64,000 nt of DNA from Rhododendron vialii (GCF_030253575.1 NC_080559.1:28112501-28176500), one strand, 5' to 3'; numbered from the stretch's first letter, positions 39,060-51,699 are shown. Numbers and translations are program-made. Notes: generated by a model not told the origin, from the letters alone.

Positions 39060-39851
39060 AATAATTACCGTCTGTTTGTTTGGGAGTACATTTGAGTAAA
39101 ATTGTGGCAATATACTACATAGAGATGCTATTATTTAATTTCTTGCACTTGGATAAGGATGGAATTTAACAAGAAAAGATAGAAGAGAATGGAAGTTAAC
39201 GTCTTGTTTTTTAAGTTAATAGAAATAGATAGTACAATTCAACTGGAAAAGGGTAGGCTAGGCATGCAAACGAGCGAGGATCAAAAAAAAAAAAAAAGGC
39301 ATGCAAACGAGCTGAGTGGTGAGTTGTTATATAATTTTAAGATTGAATGTAGTTAATAATATTTTTAAGGTTCTAATTATGCGTATTCAACAAGATAAAA
39401 AATATATAAAAAACCGTCTAAAGATAAGCCTTCTTGTATTTTTAGCAGCAAAAGTGCTAATTATTCTCGTATAATCAATTTTTTCTTCTTGGATATGCAC
39501 ATTTGAATGAATATCATCTTATAGACCTATATTTAATGAATGCTACACAATCTTTTAGGCCCGTTCATTTTAGCAAAACTATGTGAGCCCAAGACAAGTA
39601 TAAGTGGCTTGCTCGCCTTTGCTCAGGGGCGGTACATAGATTCACGGCGTCGCAATATTTAAGAAGCTCAAATGCTTGTATTTTCTTTTGTTACTTAATC
39701 TTATCGATGAATTTAAATGATCGGTTCATGATTTGTTAATCATTAATGCAGAAATCAATGCATGTTTATCATCTACAGAAACTTTTTTTTTTTTTTTTGG
39801 ATAAGCAATCTACAGAAACTTTATTGTATGTTTCCTTCCTATCGAAAAATA
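39060..39851. other. Intergenic, no gene recognised
   Basis: AT-rich, with a short local duplication of AGGCATGCAAACGAGC (39259 and 39297) separated by a run of A. Confidence 0.4.
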
Positions 39852-40027
39852 TGGGCCTGTTTGGTTCACCAAATGTTTAACTTTCGGATTTTGCTAATGA
39901 TTGCTTTAAAACGGCTTCGGGCAAAGTTCTTACAGTCCAAATTAAGCATGTAATCCAATTATTGGTCGTCAAATGAGTTATGTGTCTTATGCGATTGCAT
40001 ATTAGTCTCGTGAAACAAACGAGCCGC
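39850..40027. mobile_element. Short TIR MITE
   Basis: GGGCCTGTTTGGTTCAC at the left is matched by GTGAAACAAACGAGCC at the right. About 175 bp, no ORF, and no firm target duplication. Confidence 0.55.
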
Positions 40028-40078
40028 TATGATTTTTGATTAGCAAAACTTTATGTAATTATAGTACTTTCTTTGCAG

Positions 40079-40663
40079 CACTAGCTAGGATCGATCGTCC
40101 CATGTGATCGTCCTATGTTAGGAGAGATGAGACTCACCAGAGTTCTATCCTAATAAATGAGTTATTCCATGCATATTAACAAGTGTCCTTAAGAGAGGAG
40201 TACATGTGTTAGATATGATTCCACGTGTTAAATTCTTTTGTGGTAGTCATTTATTTATTTTGCCAACCCCCTAAGAAGTCTTTTGTTAAAAATGATCACT
40301 TTCATTGTGATCACTTTAAGGTAAGTACGACCCATTTTCATAGTTGAGCCGTTTATTTTGAATGTCTTGATGTAAAAATTTTGTGGTGAAAAATCACGTT
40401 TATCTGACATCGATACTTATTTTAACAATTCACATTTGTTTTGAGAGGTGAACAAATGAGAGTTCTGACATCTCAAATGGTTAGTGTAATTCGACGAAAT
40501 ATTTTGACGATACCTAATAAACTTAACTTATTGATTTCGTGAATTATATGTATACATATTGAGACTTTTAAAACAAACGACTCATACATTAGGATACAAC
40601 TATGGTGAGTCTCATCGCTCCTAACATAGGACGATCACATGAGACGACGAATCCTAATTAGTT
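40079..40663. mobile_element. TIR element with about 75-bp inverted repeats
   Basis: CATGTGATCGTCCTATGTTA, GGAG.GATGAGACTCACCA and ATCCTAAT at the left match the right end in reverse complement with few mismatches. Outer bases CTAGCTAGGAT and ATCCTAATTAG also pair. Non-coding interior. Confidence 0.8.
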
Positions 40664-41744
40664 CGTATTGGCATGCAAAGGCTAAAGACAAAAATAGTCC
40701 TATAAAATTAAATTAACACCAAACCTTAAATAGACGTATGTTTATTTAGTTACACCCATCCATCCGATTCATAGGCGACAGAGGCCCATCTCTTCATAAT
40801 AGACACAGATTCATGGGACCTAAAAAGACACATGCACATGCACGTCCTTTAATTTGTAATTTGCGTCGTGGGGGAAATCAAAACTTGATTGGTTGAGGTT
40901 GGTCTCGACACGCAAGAAACACTTAGTGAGCATACGTACACAATTGTGTTTAAAATTGTTTGATGCACGCACACGCGCACATACATTGAACAGTTGCTGA
41001 CACAGTTAGACTCAGATCTGGCCGGTTGTTGGCTTCTCAAAAATCTACCCTTAAACTAGAGAGAGAGAACCCCACTAGTTTAAGCTAAAGCCTATAATTG
41101 AAGACGGAGAAAAGCGGGGGATGAGATCCCACCTAGTCCAAAATATGGATTGAGGGATGTTGTCAAGTAACACCTTTTAAAGCAGTGCAGAGCGGCCGAT
41201 TCGTCCGCTCATCTCGGCAATTGGTGACTCGAATCTTAATCGAGTCGTCTATGCCGAAATGAACGGCTGGATCGGTCGCTCTAAAACAGGTAAAAATAAA
41301 AATATTATGTACTCCCCTTCCTATGAGGGATCCCGCAAGTTTTTTTTGCATGCTTACTTTTGATCTCCGACAGTCAAAATTAGAAGTTCGCACGCAAAAA
41401 GCTTGTCGAGATTAGAAGTCCGCAAGCAAAAAAAAAATTGCGGAATCTATCACAAGGAGTGCCGTGAACACGAGTCCTACAACCGGTCTCATGGGGTTGG
41501 AGGACTTTAATTACCATCTGATTGCCTCAGAATGGCTAGTACTTGATCCAACTTTAATTTAACCTCTGCAGCATTAACAAAATACAGAAAAGAGATGAAT
41601 TTAAGAGATTCGTAATTTAATGCCACGGACACAATTGTTGGTTTCGAATTATTTGGTTTATTATAGTTTGTGTTTTTGTCTGTTACACACTTGCACTGTC
41701 TCCAACCCTTACCCATTATTACAAATATCATCCGATCCTTTTTA
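40664..41744. other. Intergenic with one repeat fragment
   Basis: No gene recognised. Around 41150-41290, ATGCCGAAATGAACGGCTGG matches the repeat in intron 2 of the LAF1-like gene. Confidence 0.4.
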
Positions 41745-41920
41745 TTCTTTATAACCGGGTTTTCGACATACCTTGAGCGCACCTTGATTACTTTCGAGAC
41801 CTTAAAGTTAAGAACCAAATAAAGTTCTAGCGGGCAATGACCCCAAAATTTGAAATGTTTGGCCTTCGTGGAATTCGAACATCCCTTTTTAATCTATCGT
41901 TTTATTTGCTAACTGTTTCA
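41745..41920 (-). mobile_element. Au-like SINE, antisense decayed copy
   Basis: TATAACCGGGTTTTCGACAT, CTTGAGCGCACCTTGATTAC, CCTTAAAGTTAAGAACC and CTTCGTGGAATTCGAACATC follow the family order seen at 19645-19850, with more changes. Confidence 0.5.
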
Positions 41921-43520
41921 AATTATCTGGCCTCTCCAGAACACAAATTTTTAGCTCTGAATCGATCTATTCGAAAAAGGAGAATAAATGAGCAATGTTG
42001 AAACTGCTGCCTCATTTTATTTTAAAAATTATTACATGTCTTTTTCTTTTTCTTTTTGAAATAGCAAAAATAAGATTCATTACCTCATAACACAAAGTAT
42101 AGTGATAATAAGGTCTTAGATATACCTATCTGACCATCCAAAGACCATCTTCTCCAAGCCACATGGAGGAACTGATTTAGGCCTAATAGACTGAACCCAA
42201 ACCAGGAGGAGAAAATCGAAAAAAACCCCTAAGAGTTGGTAATTACACGTCTTTTTAAAAAGTAAAAAATGTATTTCTTGTTAACACGCATTTCACGTGA
42301 TTGAATAAATATTTCAAAGCATGTTAATGGAGTGTTATTTTTTCGAAAGTGATGTTAATAAATATTTTTTCTTTTTTCTTTGAAAGGTTCGTTCACAAAT
42401 ATTCTAAGCACTTATTAACATAGTTCCAATAAAATATCAAACGATAAGTAAGCAATTTTATTTGATTTCCATTTTTTTAGTCATTTTCTCTTTTTTATCA
42501 CTCCACGTGATAATGATAGAAATTATTGAATGAGAAGAATCGATATCCATGGATTTGATAATCCCTTAAGTGGTTCTTCAAGATAACATCCACCACAATC
42601 CCATTTGATGATTCAAGCCGTTCACTATAAAGGTTCAGACTTAGTTTGGTTTAGGTTTTTGGGGTAATGAGCCAAAGAGAAATAGAAAAGATAAATGTGA
42701 ATAATAATCGAGAAAAAATTTATTGAGAACCGTACGCATAGAGAGGTTGGTTTTAGAGACCTAAAGCGGACACAGTCTCCATGTTTTTATCATCAATGGA
42801 AAAAATTACTACGTCAATTGCATATCGGTATTTATCTTAACGAATCATATTTTATCACAAGAGAAATGGATGGTCTAATTGTAATTGTCCATTACCCTTT
42901 TGACTATCATAAATCGGCAAATTAAGACTTGGTCTATTACTACCTTTTAATTCGGCAAAGACTTTGTCGATATCTTATCGACTTGATTTTTAGGATAGAC
43001 ATTAAAAACATCGATGTTTACAAACAAATGGATCATGTTGTTGAATGGATCCGTTGCGATTTTTATGCGTATCACCTGAGAATTCAAATGCAGATGATCA
43101 CATGAGAGAATCTCAATTTATCTTTTCAATGTGTTTTAAAGCATTAATTTTCTGCTGAATTTGGATTACTGTAATCCATTAGTGCCCTTTTTTGTTTACC
43201 GTCAAAGGGCATTTTAATACTCCCTTTCCTCTATTTTTTGCCTTTATTTCCCTTTTAGAATATGTTAAAATATTTGTTCATCTTGACAGGTATACAACTT
43301 CGTATTTACAAGTCAAAAAAATTAAAAAAAAAATGTCCATGTATAACTTAATGTAATATTAAGCACAAAAGTGTAAAAATAATCATGGGACCAAATTAAG
43401 AAATAGTATATCTTTTCTCTTTTCACAGAAAATAATACCCTTAATTTAAGTTCGACCATAGGAGTAATTGGATCACCCTCCTTTGAAGTTTATTACCCAA
43501 ACGGTTTCCAAATACGGTGA
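41921..43520. other. Intergenic, probable LINE 3' debris, no gene
   Basis: AT-rich. A pyrimidine-rich tract at 42040-42058 followed by sequence with lowered AT content to about 42240 resembles an antisense LINE tail, but no coding motif is legible. Confidence 0.3.
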
Positions 43521-44232
43521 AAAGGAAAATACTACAAAAACCCTAGTCGGATGGGGGCACGACAGGGGCAAATTAATGCCGAAATCCAAGCGCGAGTCTA
43601 ATGTTCTCTTCTCACCGAAAACAACATTCGAGGCATGATGAGTTTGCGATCACGACAACCAATCCCCCAAGGTTGGCAGATAGTCCAATCAAAGTTTATA
43701 CAGAGCACCAATGGAAACTCCTCCACAAATCTGATCTCTAAAAGCCAATTCGTCGGCGGCTCGAGGCAATGAGAGAACGCCAGCAAAATTAGGAGCCCTC
43801 GCTTCTAGAAAGTCTGACACTAATCTGGGACAAGCTTAGCACAAAACCATCCAAAACCACAACACCCATTTTAAAGATAACTAAGAAAATAATTCCTCAC
43901 CGGATCTAGAAAAACTAAACTGGAAGAATTGTCTGAGACAGAAATCATCAAACAAAGGGGAAAAATTACAGTAAAAACCCTAACCCCATCCTCGATGTTA
44001 TGATCCGCTGTCGACCATCATCTTTCAGATTTGAATAGATAAGGAGGAGACGGACTGGAAACAAATCCACATGGCACTATCGGAGCCTGAATGCCGGAGC
44101 TTGAAAGCGCCACTCATCTACCTTAATCAAGTGCAAAACAGAAGGGATACACGCAAACACGAGGAGAGAAGAGGAGTAGGGAGGGGGGCAGACCCCTTCC
44201 TTTAGACCAAAACCCTAGCCGCAGCTATTTTT
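43521..44232 (-). mobile_element. Possible LINE 5' region, antisense
   Basis: On the minus strand the segment starts GCTGCGGCTAGGGTTTTGG, followed by a CT-rich GC-enriched leader with several short open frames. This composition and opening are typical of plant L1 5' UTRs. No reverse transcriptase follows. Confidence 0.35.
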
Positions 44233-44649
44233 TTTGAACGAATGTGTTCTTCCCGACCAAATTTATGTGGTATGGCTACCTAGGATGATTTTTTAATTAA
44301 TTTTGTTTATTGAATGTGTGCAGTGTGCACCATTATACTTTGATCCGTACAAGTACCCGACAGCGGTAAAATCTTACACAAGCTGGAAAAAAAAAGGTGA
44401 TCTTTTGACCGAGTCCGTCATTTTCGATGCTTCATAGTGTACGGTGGAGTTTTGGTTTGCCTCTTAAAAAATAAATATTTATTTATAATTTTTAAACTTT
44501 TATTGAAATTAAAAAATATGTTATATAGATTTCGTTTGAGAGATCTCGATGAAATCTATCAAACATTGCAAAAAAAATTGAAAAATTATTTTCGTAAACC
44601 CATTATTTTTAAGCCTTGAAAATAGGTTCTTACTCTGTATTTCTTAAGG

Positions 44650-44850
44650 AGAGCTGCTATAAGTACCGACGAGAAACATAGGGACATCGTGTAGACCCTC
44701 TCGTTTAGATCAAGCACCGTACACATATCAGATGCCGTTAATTCTCGCAAAGACCCCCTCGTTTTTTTTTTTAGAAGTTTTGAACTGCTTGGATCGGCCG
44801 TCCTGTTGGCAGAGACGGCCCGGCGCGGCCGTCCATACGATTTCCTTACG
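44650..44850. mobile_element. Family C foldback, half copy
   Basis: GATCAAGCACCGTACACATA, TCAGATGCCGTTAATTCTC and GGATCGGCCGTCCTGTTGGC match the right half of 25310-25667. The left half is missing. Confidence 0.65.
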
Positions 44851-44982
44851 TTTCTTGTTGGTACTGATAGGTTTTCTCTTATTTTGGAATGTGGAATAGG
44901 GCCTACTAATCTTTGACATTGCTTCCAAGGGAGGGCAACATCGTAAATTTTCACATCCTTTTGCATAGTAACAAAGAGAACA

Positions 44983-45135
44983 ATAACTTATTCACGGAGA
45001 TGTTTTGAACGATTCAGATTAAAAACAAACTATTATTGAGATCAAAGATATTTATTACCGGTCAAAATTTAAAAACATATCTCAACTATTCATTGTTGAG
45101 ACAGACGGATGAGATTGCCCACCTCTGTGAATAAC
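44983..45135. mobile_element. Short TIR element
   Basis: TTATTCACGGAGATG at the left is matched by CACCTCTGTGAATAA at the right. About 150 bp, non-coding. Confidence 0.45.
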
Positions 45136-45462
45136 TTATTCTCAGTACGTAACAAATCACCAATTTTCGGTATAGTCACGTTGATGCCAATTAGACCTCG
45201 ATATTTGGCCCAACGATCGTGTAACACTTTTTTAGAGTGTTTTGTCACATTAATTTAACAATTGCTACTACCATTCTATTCTAAAATTCTATCATGCCAA
45301 AAAACAAAACAAAAAGTGGACGCCAATTGACAAAAGTTACAACCTAGGCGACTTAACTCTTCTTTTTCGATTCTTTAAAAATAAATACTTATTTACAATT
45401 AATGGGATGGAGCTCGATCAATCGAGACTTTAAACTATATATCCAAAGCTTTGTTTCCCCAA

Positions 45463-45722
45463 ATTTCAACAATTACAATTTCATTAAAAGATAATTTCAC
45501 TCTCTCGCTCCCCTTTCCGCGACTTTGCGCAAAAGTCCAAAACTTTCAGCAATTGCATTTTCTTTTTAAAAAAAAAAAAACGATTTCACTCTTTCGCTCC
45601 TGTTTCCGCGACTTTGCTCAAAAGTCCAATACTTTCAACAATTACATTTTCTTTAAAAAAAAAAAAAAGATTTCACTCTCTCGCTCCCGTTCTATGACTT
45701 TGCGCAAAAGTCGAAAGCGTTA
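45463..45722. repeat. Three tandem copies of an 80-90 bp unit
   Basis: AATTACAATTT-like starts at 45471, 45551 and 45640 are each followed by a run of A, TTTCACTCTCTCGCTCC and GACTTTGCGCAAAAGTC. Copy length varies mainly in the A run. Confidence 0.9.
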
Positions 45723-46037
45723 GGTAGCACATGGGGATGGATACCCATCATCATCTCACACCACGACAGCAGTGATTCGGTCTATATGGTCGGCTTGTAG
45801 CAGTAGAATTGAAGTCAGCAACACAAGAGGTCAATCTCTCCTCTGTTCTTTTCTTATCTCTCTTTCTTTGTCGACTGAAATTTACTCTCTTTTTCCGATC
45901 ACACACTCTTTTGTTGTCTTTATTTGAGGGCACGCGTAAAGAACAACAGAGAGTGTTTTTCTCATCAGAAGAAGAGCCCAACAGATAAAAGAAAAAAAAG
46001 AATCGAAACGGAAAAAGTGATTCCCAAGCAAAACCCC

Positions 46038-46044
46038 TTATAAA
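46038..46044 (+). promoter_or_regulatory. Candidate TATA box of the MYB17-like gene
   Basis: TTATAAA in CCCCTTATAAATTTC, followed by pyrimidine-rich sequence suitable for a leader. It implies transcription starting near 46070. Confidence 0.4.
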
Positions 46045-46154
46045 TTTCTAGTCGAACTAACCCAGTTTCCCCAATTTGTACACAAATAGTCCTCTCCCTC
46101 CCCCTCTCACTGTCCACCATTTCTGAACTCTGCTGCTGCTGCTCTCTCTCTAAA

Positions 46155-46193
46155 ATGTGCCCCCATTTCCACTCTCCTCAACCTCACCCATAA
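46155..46193 (+). CDS. Upstream ORF in the proposed leader (12 codons)
   Basis: ATG at 46155 and TAA at 46191-46193 encode MCPHFHSPQPHP. It lies just before a donor-like CCCG/GTAAGAATC at 46200-46201. If the leader begins near 46070 this uORF would be in the mRNA. A second minimal uORF, ATG-GGT-ATG-TGA, is at 47309-47320. Confidence 0.3.
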   Translation: MCPHFHSPQPHP

Positions 46194-46200
46194 CTTCCCG

Positions 46201-46218
46201 GTAAGAATCACGCCTCAT

Positions 46219-46268
<50 letters not shown>

Positions 46269-47306
46269 GTCATGCACACGCATGTCCACATTGATATCCG
46301 TAAATTTATGGAGTAAATTTTTTTGAAAGGCTCCGTACATATATATTTGGGTGTCTATAAAGTATAAACTATAGGAGTTTTTTAGTAGTTATGTTTCTGT
46401 TTCCTCAAAAAAAAAAAAAAAAGGGAGTATTTTGTTTTTCTTGTTTTGTTTCTGTCAATGGTGAGATTGCATAAATAAAGCTCGAATTTCACTGCAAATC
46501 TTGTGACCTGTCCTTTTCTCCGCCAATGTCATTTTTTAATATCTAACTTTAACTAAAGTGATTTTTCCACTTCATATTTAGCTTCTTCTTTTTTTGTCTT
46601 TATCCTTTGTAAAATTACAAAATTATTTTTTATTTTGTTAATGTTAATCTATTTTCTCACACATGCAAGGGTATGTCGTAATTTCAAGTAGGGGATTACA
46701 AATAGTGTAGCGTCAATAGTTAAAATTAGAGTGTCAAAATCAATTTTCATATTACTTCTCAATAAAAGAGGAGATTTGCAGTTAGTTAACTGACAGTCAG
46801 CAAGTCAGACGCTCGTAAATTCTTATATTCTTATGAATGAATTTCAACACAATGTCGTCGACATGGTGTAAACAAATTCATTTTGCTAAACCCAATTAAT
46901 TGTGAATCTTAAGTTTTTATTTTTAAACAATTCAAGTGTCTGGACTAACTTTTGCGCTCTTTGACTAATCTTTGACTAATTCTGGAGATCAATTTCACCG
47001 TATGCTTGCGGGGTTTAATTAAGGCTGTCATGATCTGTCCTTCCATCCTTCCCTCTCGAAAACGTGACAAAAAGAGTCAGTTTGTGTGGGTGTGTGTGAA
47101 GAGAGTACAAGCAATTGAAGGCGAAGTCGCAGACGGTCTTCGAGGCGTCCGGATGTCGGCGATAATAAGCTTCGGTAGATGTTGATTGAGAGAGACACAG
47201 ACAGAGAGAGGATCCGTGGCATTTAATACGATGAGATTCGACGTCTGACCACTTTCATTAACTAGTTGGAGTACTAACTTACATTAGTTTTCTCATGTGA
47301 TAGCAG
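46201..47306 (+). other. Candidate 5'-UTR intron of the MYB17-like gene
   Basis: A strong donor GTAAGAATC at 46201 and an acceptor GATAGCAG ending at 47306 would remove 1106 bp, including a (CT)n microsatellite (46220-46265) and other AT-rich sequence. This is inferred only from splice signals and the TATA position. Confidence 0.3.
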
Positions 47307-47400
47307 TAATGGGTATGTGAATCAATTACTACTGTACCAGTTGATCGAAAGGAGGAGAGAGAGAGAGAGAGATCTGAGAGAAGAGAGAGGAGAGAGAAGA

Positions 47401-50400
47401 ATGGGGAGATCGCCTTGCTGTGAGAAAGATCAAGTGAGGAAGGGAGCATGGACTCCGGAAGAAGACAACGTACTTGTCGACTACATTGCCGAACACGGCC
47501 ATGGTACCTGGCGTTCTCTACCCAAGCGAGCAGGTTTATTTAATTAATTACTATTAAATTCCTCATTTTTCTCTTCATAAATCACTTGCTATAATTCTTG
47601 ATTATCATTTTCATTATGATTACCAGCAGCATCATATTGTCCCTTATTGGATTGGGCATGATTTCTTTGATTACTTGATGCAATTGAGATACATGTTTGC
47701 ACCGGATAAGCTCATTTGTTGGTTTAATAGCTCTGTGTAGATCCCCAAACTCTCTCTCTCTCTCTCTCACAAGTTCATGTGGTAGGGTCTGTTTGGTTTG
47801 TTAGCAAGTGAAAATGGTAAAAGGTACAGTGAAAGAAAGGAAAGAACAATCTAAAGGTTTTGACCGAGTGGATTTGAAAAAACAAATAAATGTATATATT
47901 ATCTGAGGTCACATATTCGAATTCCACGGAAGCCAAACATTCAAAACCTCAGGGTCACCGAAGGATTTTTCCGGTCTTTAACTTTGGGACCTCATAAAAT
48001 TAGTCGAGGTGAGTCGAGGTGCGCGTGAACTGGTCCGGACAACGAGTTATCAAAAAAAAAAAAAAGAAGAGGAAAAGAACAAAAGAAATCTTGTTTTCTC
48101 GCATTTATTTATCTGACGAGGATGAAAAGTTAGGAAGAAAGTTGGTCATGCTCTATTGTTTGGATGTTACGAAAGTCACAAAGAAGTTTTTTTGTTTGTT
48201 TGTTTGCGGACAAGTTCATGTGCATATGTGATTGTGTGGGGATCTCTATTTTCCAATTTCCACCTTTTCTTGCTAATAAAATAACACAAGAAAATTAATA
48301 AAATTTGTAAATTGACCTTGCTACCCTCATCTACTTCCTTGGCCTGAGTCTGCTGGTTCTATCTCCATTTATCATCCATGAATACTACTTTTATAGGTAT
48401 GTCAAAATCTATCTTTTGAAATAGGATTTTGGATTTGGGAAAATGGAAGTGAAAACATTCCTCAATGGTGGTGGAGAACATGTTGTGGCAGCAGAGAAAT
48501 TGATTTACTGGTTGAAACTTGGGGGTGGAGAAAGTAATGGCAAGATTGAGATTCTTTAGGCCCAAGGGTTTTTTTGTTTGATGACACTCACTCACTCTTA
48601 AGAATGGTCCGTGTGAGATACACTTTCTGTCAGTTCGAATTAAAAATGTGACTGGGCACTTAGTCCACAAACCACAGGGAATTTACGTGCTGATAAATGA
48701 GAAGTCAGGGGTTCAAACCGCACATCAACTAAACCACACGGGGTCTAACTGAAGTTTGACCTATTTATTTCTTGGTTATGCAGAGATTGTAGAAGAAGGC
48801 CTTGGATTTTCTTTTATCTGTCAAAACTGCCCATAGGGCTACAAAACAGAAGAGAACGCATCTGAAATTAACAAACTGACTAAAGAAGCTGGCACCCTAG
48901 TAATCGCAAGACATTTGTTCGAGAAGAGTATCTCAGTATGAAGTGTGGCTCGTTGAAAAGGAAAGATTTGGAAGTCCATTATGATCACTGGATGTTTACA
49001 AACTTTGAAACTTAGAACCTCCTTGACCTGATGGGGGTGGTGTTACTCCTCAAAACCCCAAGGTCAAGGGTTCAAGGCTTGGTAAAGGCCAAGATCCAAA
49101 AAGAACAGAAACTTAGAACCTCACCGTAAAGCCTTAAACAAAGAACGATGATTACTAGTTTACTACTATGCCAATAGCTCCTGAAAAAAACTAGAAAGGT
49201 TGTATGTACGTAGAGTTTCACAAATCACCAATCAAAACTATAAGAGTTTTTTTTAGCCTCTATAAATATACTTGCAGTTAATAAGTCCCCTTGTCCCTCT
49301 ATCCCAGCATCCATGCTTCAAGTATTAGGATGTCTACTTTTTTGTTATTTTTCATTGTGGCTTCTTGTTTTTGTAGGATGCAGCCTGTAGTTCTCTAAGT
49401 CCTTGAATTTAAATCATGAACTTTAATTGTGTATTAGGTCTCAGTCGATGCGGAAAGAGCTGTCGGCTCCGGTGGTCAAACTATCTTCGCCCCGACATTA
49501 AACGGGGTCCCTTCACTCCTGAAGAAGAGAGTACTATTATCCAGCTTCATGGCATGCTTGGTAACAAGTAATAAAATTTCCTCTACCCTTACATCCATGG
49601 GCTCCATTTCACTGAATATGGTTTGAGGATATTGCCAAGTCTTTTAACAGTTCACTTGACTTAGTGATCATGTCATATCACTGCCAGTTGTTTTTGGATG
49701 TTTGATTTCATCCTGCTTCACATTCACGAGAGTCGAAATGGTCCATAGGTTGCTCCTTAGCATACACACAAACTTGTTGCAAACCGTATCTGGGATGACA
49801 TATTTGCAGGTACAACAATCACATACCAAGATCATCACAAGCATGAGCTAACACTAGTAAAATTTTCATAAAGAAAATGTGCCAAGTCGGATTGCTGGAA
49901 TGTTGCGTAATTTTTCTCCTCCTTTGGAACTTAACAGCTCTATATATGGATTGAATTTTGTGACAGCAACTGTCATACATTCCATTAATGTTCCGGGGTA
50001 GTTATCAGAACTTAACTAGTACCCTGTAAGACTTGCCAATAAACTTGAACTCACCATAGAGTTACTACGAGCTTCATTCGAGCTGAGCAAAATAGATAAC
50101 ACTTTTCATTAATCATGTTCCCTCAGTTTTAGTACATACCTCACACTTTTGTTGAATAGGGAATGCTTAGAGAAACTCGTGAGGTTGAGTGATGTATATG
50201 GGATTGCTGATTCTGCTGTGCTCTACTTGGATAAATTCCATCTTGGCCCTAGGAGATGAAAACGCTGATGTATTCTAAACTTTAGGCTGTTCGTTCCCCA
50301 GAAAAAGTTTCTCTTCTTTAGTTCTCTAAACTTTCTTGCAGTTATGCAAACTATGGGCAGTTTCCGGTTTCACACGAACTGAATTCAAAAAATTTCAGGT

Positions 50401-51002
50401 GGGCTGCCATTGCTTCCCAGCTACCAGGAAGAACAGACAACGAGGTTAAAAACTTCTGGAACTCCCATCTAAAGAAGCGCTACTTATTTTTGGGCCTTAA
50501 CATGCAGGCCTCCAAACTATCCCCTTCCTTCCAAAAGTCGATCGATATGAAACCCAAGTCCCCATCAACTGCCCACATGGCACAGTGGGAGAGCGCCAGG
50601 GTAGAGGCTGAAGCCCGTTTGTCGATGGACTCGGTTCTCAATCCACCGTCAACTGGTAAAACAGACTCCGATTTCTTCCTTCGTCTATGGAATTCTGAGG
50701 TCGGCGAATCATTCCGAAAGATTAACGAACAGTATGGAAGAGAAAGCCAAAGCCCAAAAACATCTCAAACATCCTCATCGATGAAAGTTGGGTCTGGTTC
50801 TGGTGACCAAAAATGCCTGGAGGAGTATAAGAGTCCCAAAAGTTTCACAGATGATTTGATGGTGGGTTCAGACTCCTCGAATTCGTATGAATTAGAAGAC
50901 GACTCTTCGGATTCAGCGTTGAAGATGCTGCTAGATTTCCCGGGTGGCAACGATATGGGATTCCTACAAGGACAGCCAGATGATGTCTCCATTTTCCTTT
51001 AA
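47401..51002 (+). CDS. MYB17: R2R3-MYB transcription factor, MYB17-like (MIXTA clade)
   Basis: Exons 47401-47533, 49438-49567 and 50399-51002 join to 867 nt, 288 aa, with the standard two R2R3 introns. R2 carries W17, W37 and W57, and R3 carries W89 and W108. The start [20 protein letters not shown] and [20 protein letters not shown] are typical. [14 protein letters not shown] (149-162) is the subgroup 9 signature. [13 protein letters not shown] and [20 protein letters not shown] match the MYB17 branch (linked in Arabidopsis to floral commitment) rather than MYB16/MYB106. The R3 repeat lacks the bHLH-binding motif. The last exon ends tail-to-tail with the remorin gene, 698 bp away. A (GA)n run lies just before the ATG. 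Intron 1 (1.9 kb) holds a SINE. Confidence 0.93.
47880..48066 (+). mobile_element. Au-like SINE in intron 1 of the MYB17-like gene
   Basis: TCACATATTCGAATTCCACG (B-box-like), CAGGGTCACCGAAGGATTTT, TAACTTTGGGACCTC, AATTAGTCGAGGTGAGTCGA and GTGCGCGTGAACTGGTCCGG precede ACAACGAGTTATC and a run of 15 A. Sense orientation. The head may extend to about 47845. Confidence 0.7.
48655..48775. repeat. Repeat fragment with ACCACAGGGAAT in intron 1
   Basis: Shares ACCACAGGGAAT and CTGAAGTTTGACC-like blocks with the ends of the 33635-36020 element. The nearby GGGGTTCAAACC looks like a B-box, but no SINE body follows. Confidence 0.4.
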
Positions 51003-51285
51003 CAAATAGAGCTGATGGTGCTGCTCTGTTATAGATTATGATTTCCAATCTAGTAAAATTAACTGAGTTTCACCTTACAGCTTCCCAGACTTCAATTGGA
51101 CCTGATGGTTACCAAATTAGGCTCGGGTAGTGAAAAACGATTTCCCCAGTTTTGATGTTAAGTTGGTAACTACAAGGTCCTGACATAATTGGATGTGTTT
51201 TTGTTCTCTACCTTACATTTTACAATGCTATATTATGGGGGTTTTTTTTCCGCAAGTGCTCAATGGGTGTGCGTAAACGGTGATA

Positions 51286-51329
51286 CTCTATCCGTCCCAT
51301 AACGGACAAATAAATTGGGACTGAGGGAG
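51286..51329. mobile_element. Collapsed Stowaway element, nearly only its two ends
   Basis: CTCTATCCGTCCC and GGGACTGAGGGAG are separated by only 18 bp and flanked by TA on both sides (51284-51285 and 51330-51331). It lies 284 bp after the MYB17-like stop, probably in the 3' UTR or just beyond. Confidence 0.65.
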
Positions 51330-51699
51330 TAAGTTTTTTTTTTTTTTGCTTTTTCCAATTCTTCAGCTATGTATCCCTGCTGTTATTAGCAAATTTGTTT
51401 TCAAACAGCCTCGAATTATATCGGAGACGTGAATTTTTCATCGTGATGCATTTCTATGCTTTACATGATACAGATGTACACACCAAACCTATTTATTACA
51501 AATTCAATAAGCTATTTTGTCCACATGGTATAAACACAAATCCATCCCTATGCACACCAGAAAAATGAACAGTAACAAATTATCCGGCAAATAAACACAC
51601 TACACCACACTCAATCGAATAAGTTGACAAATAAATCACAAAGAAGCTACTTTACAAACAGGAATCCATGAGTTCGAACCGGACTAGATTCTGTCATCT

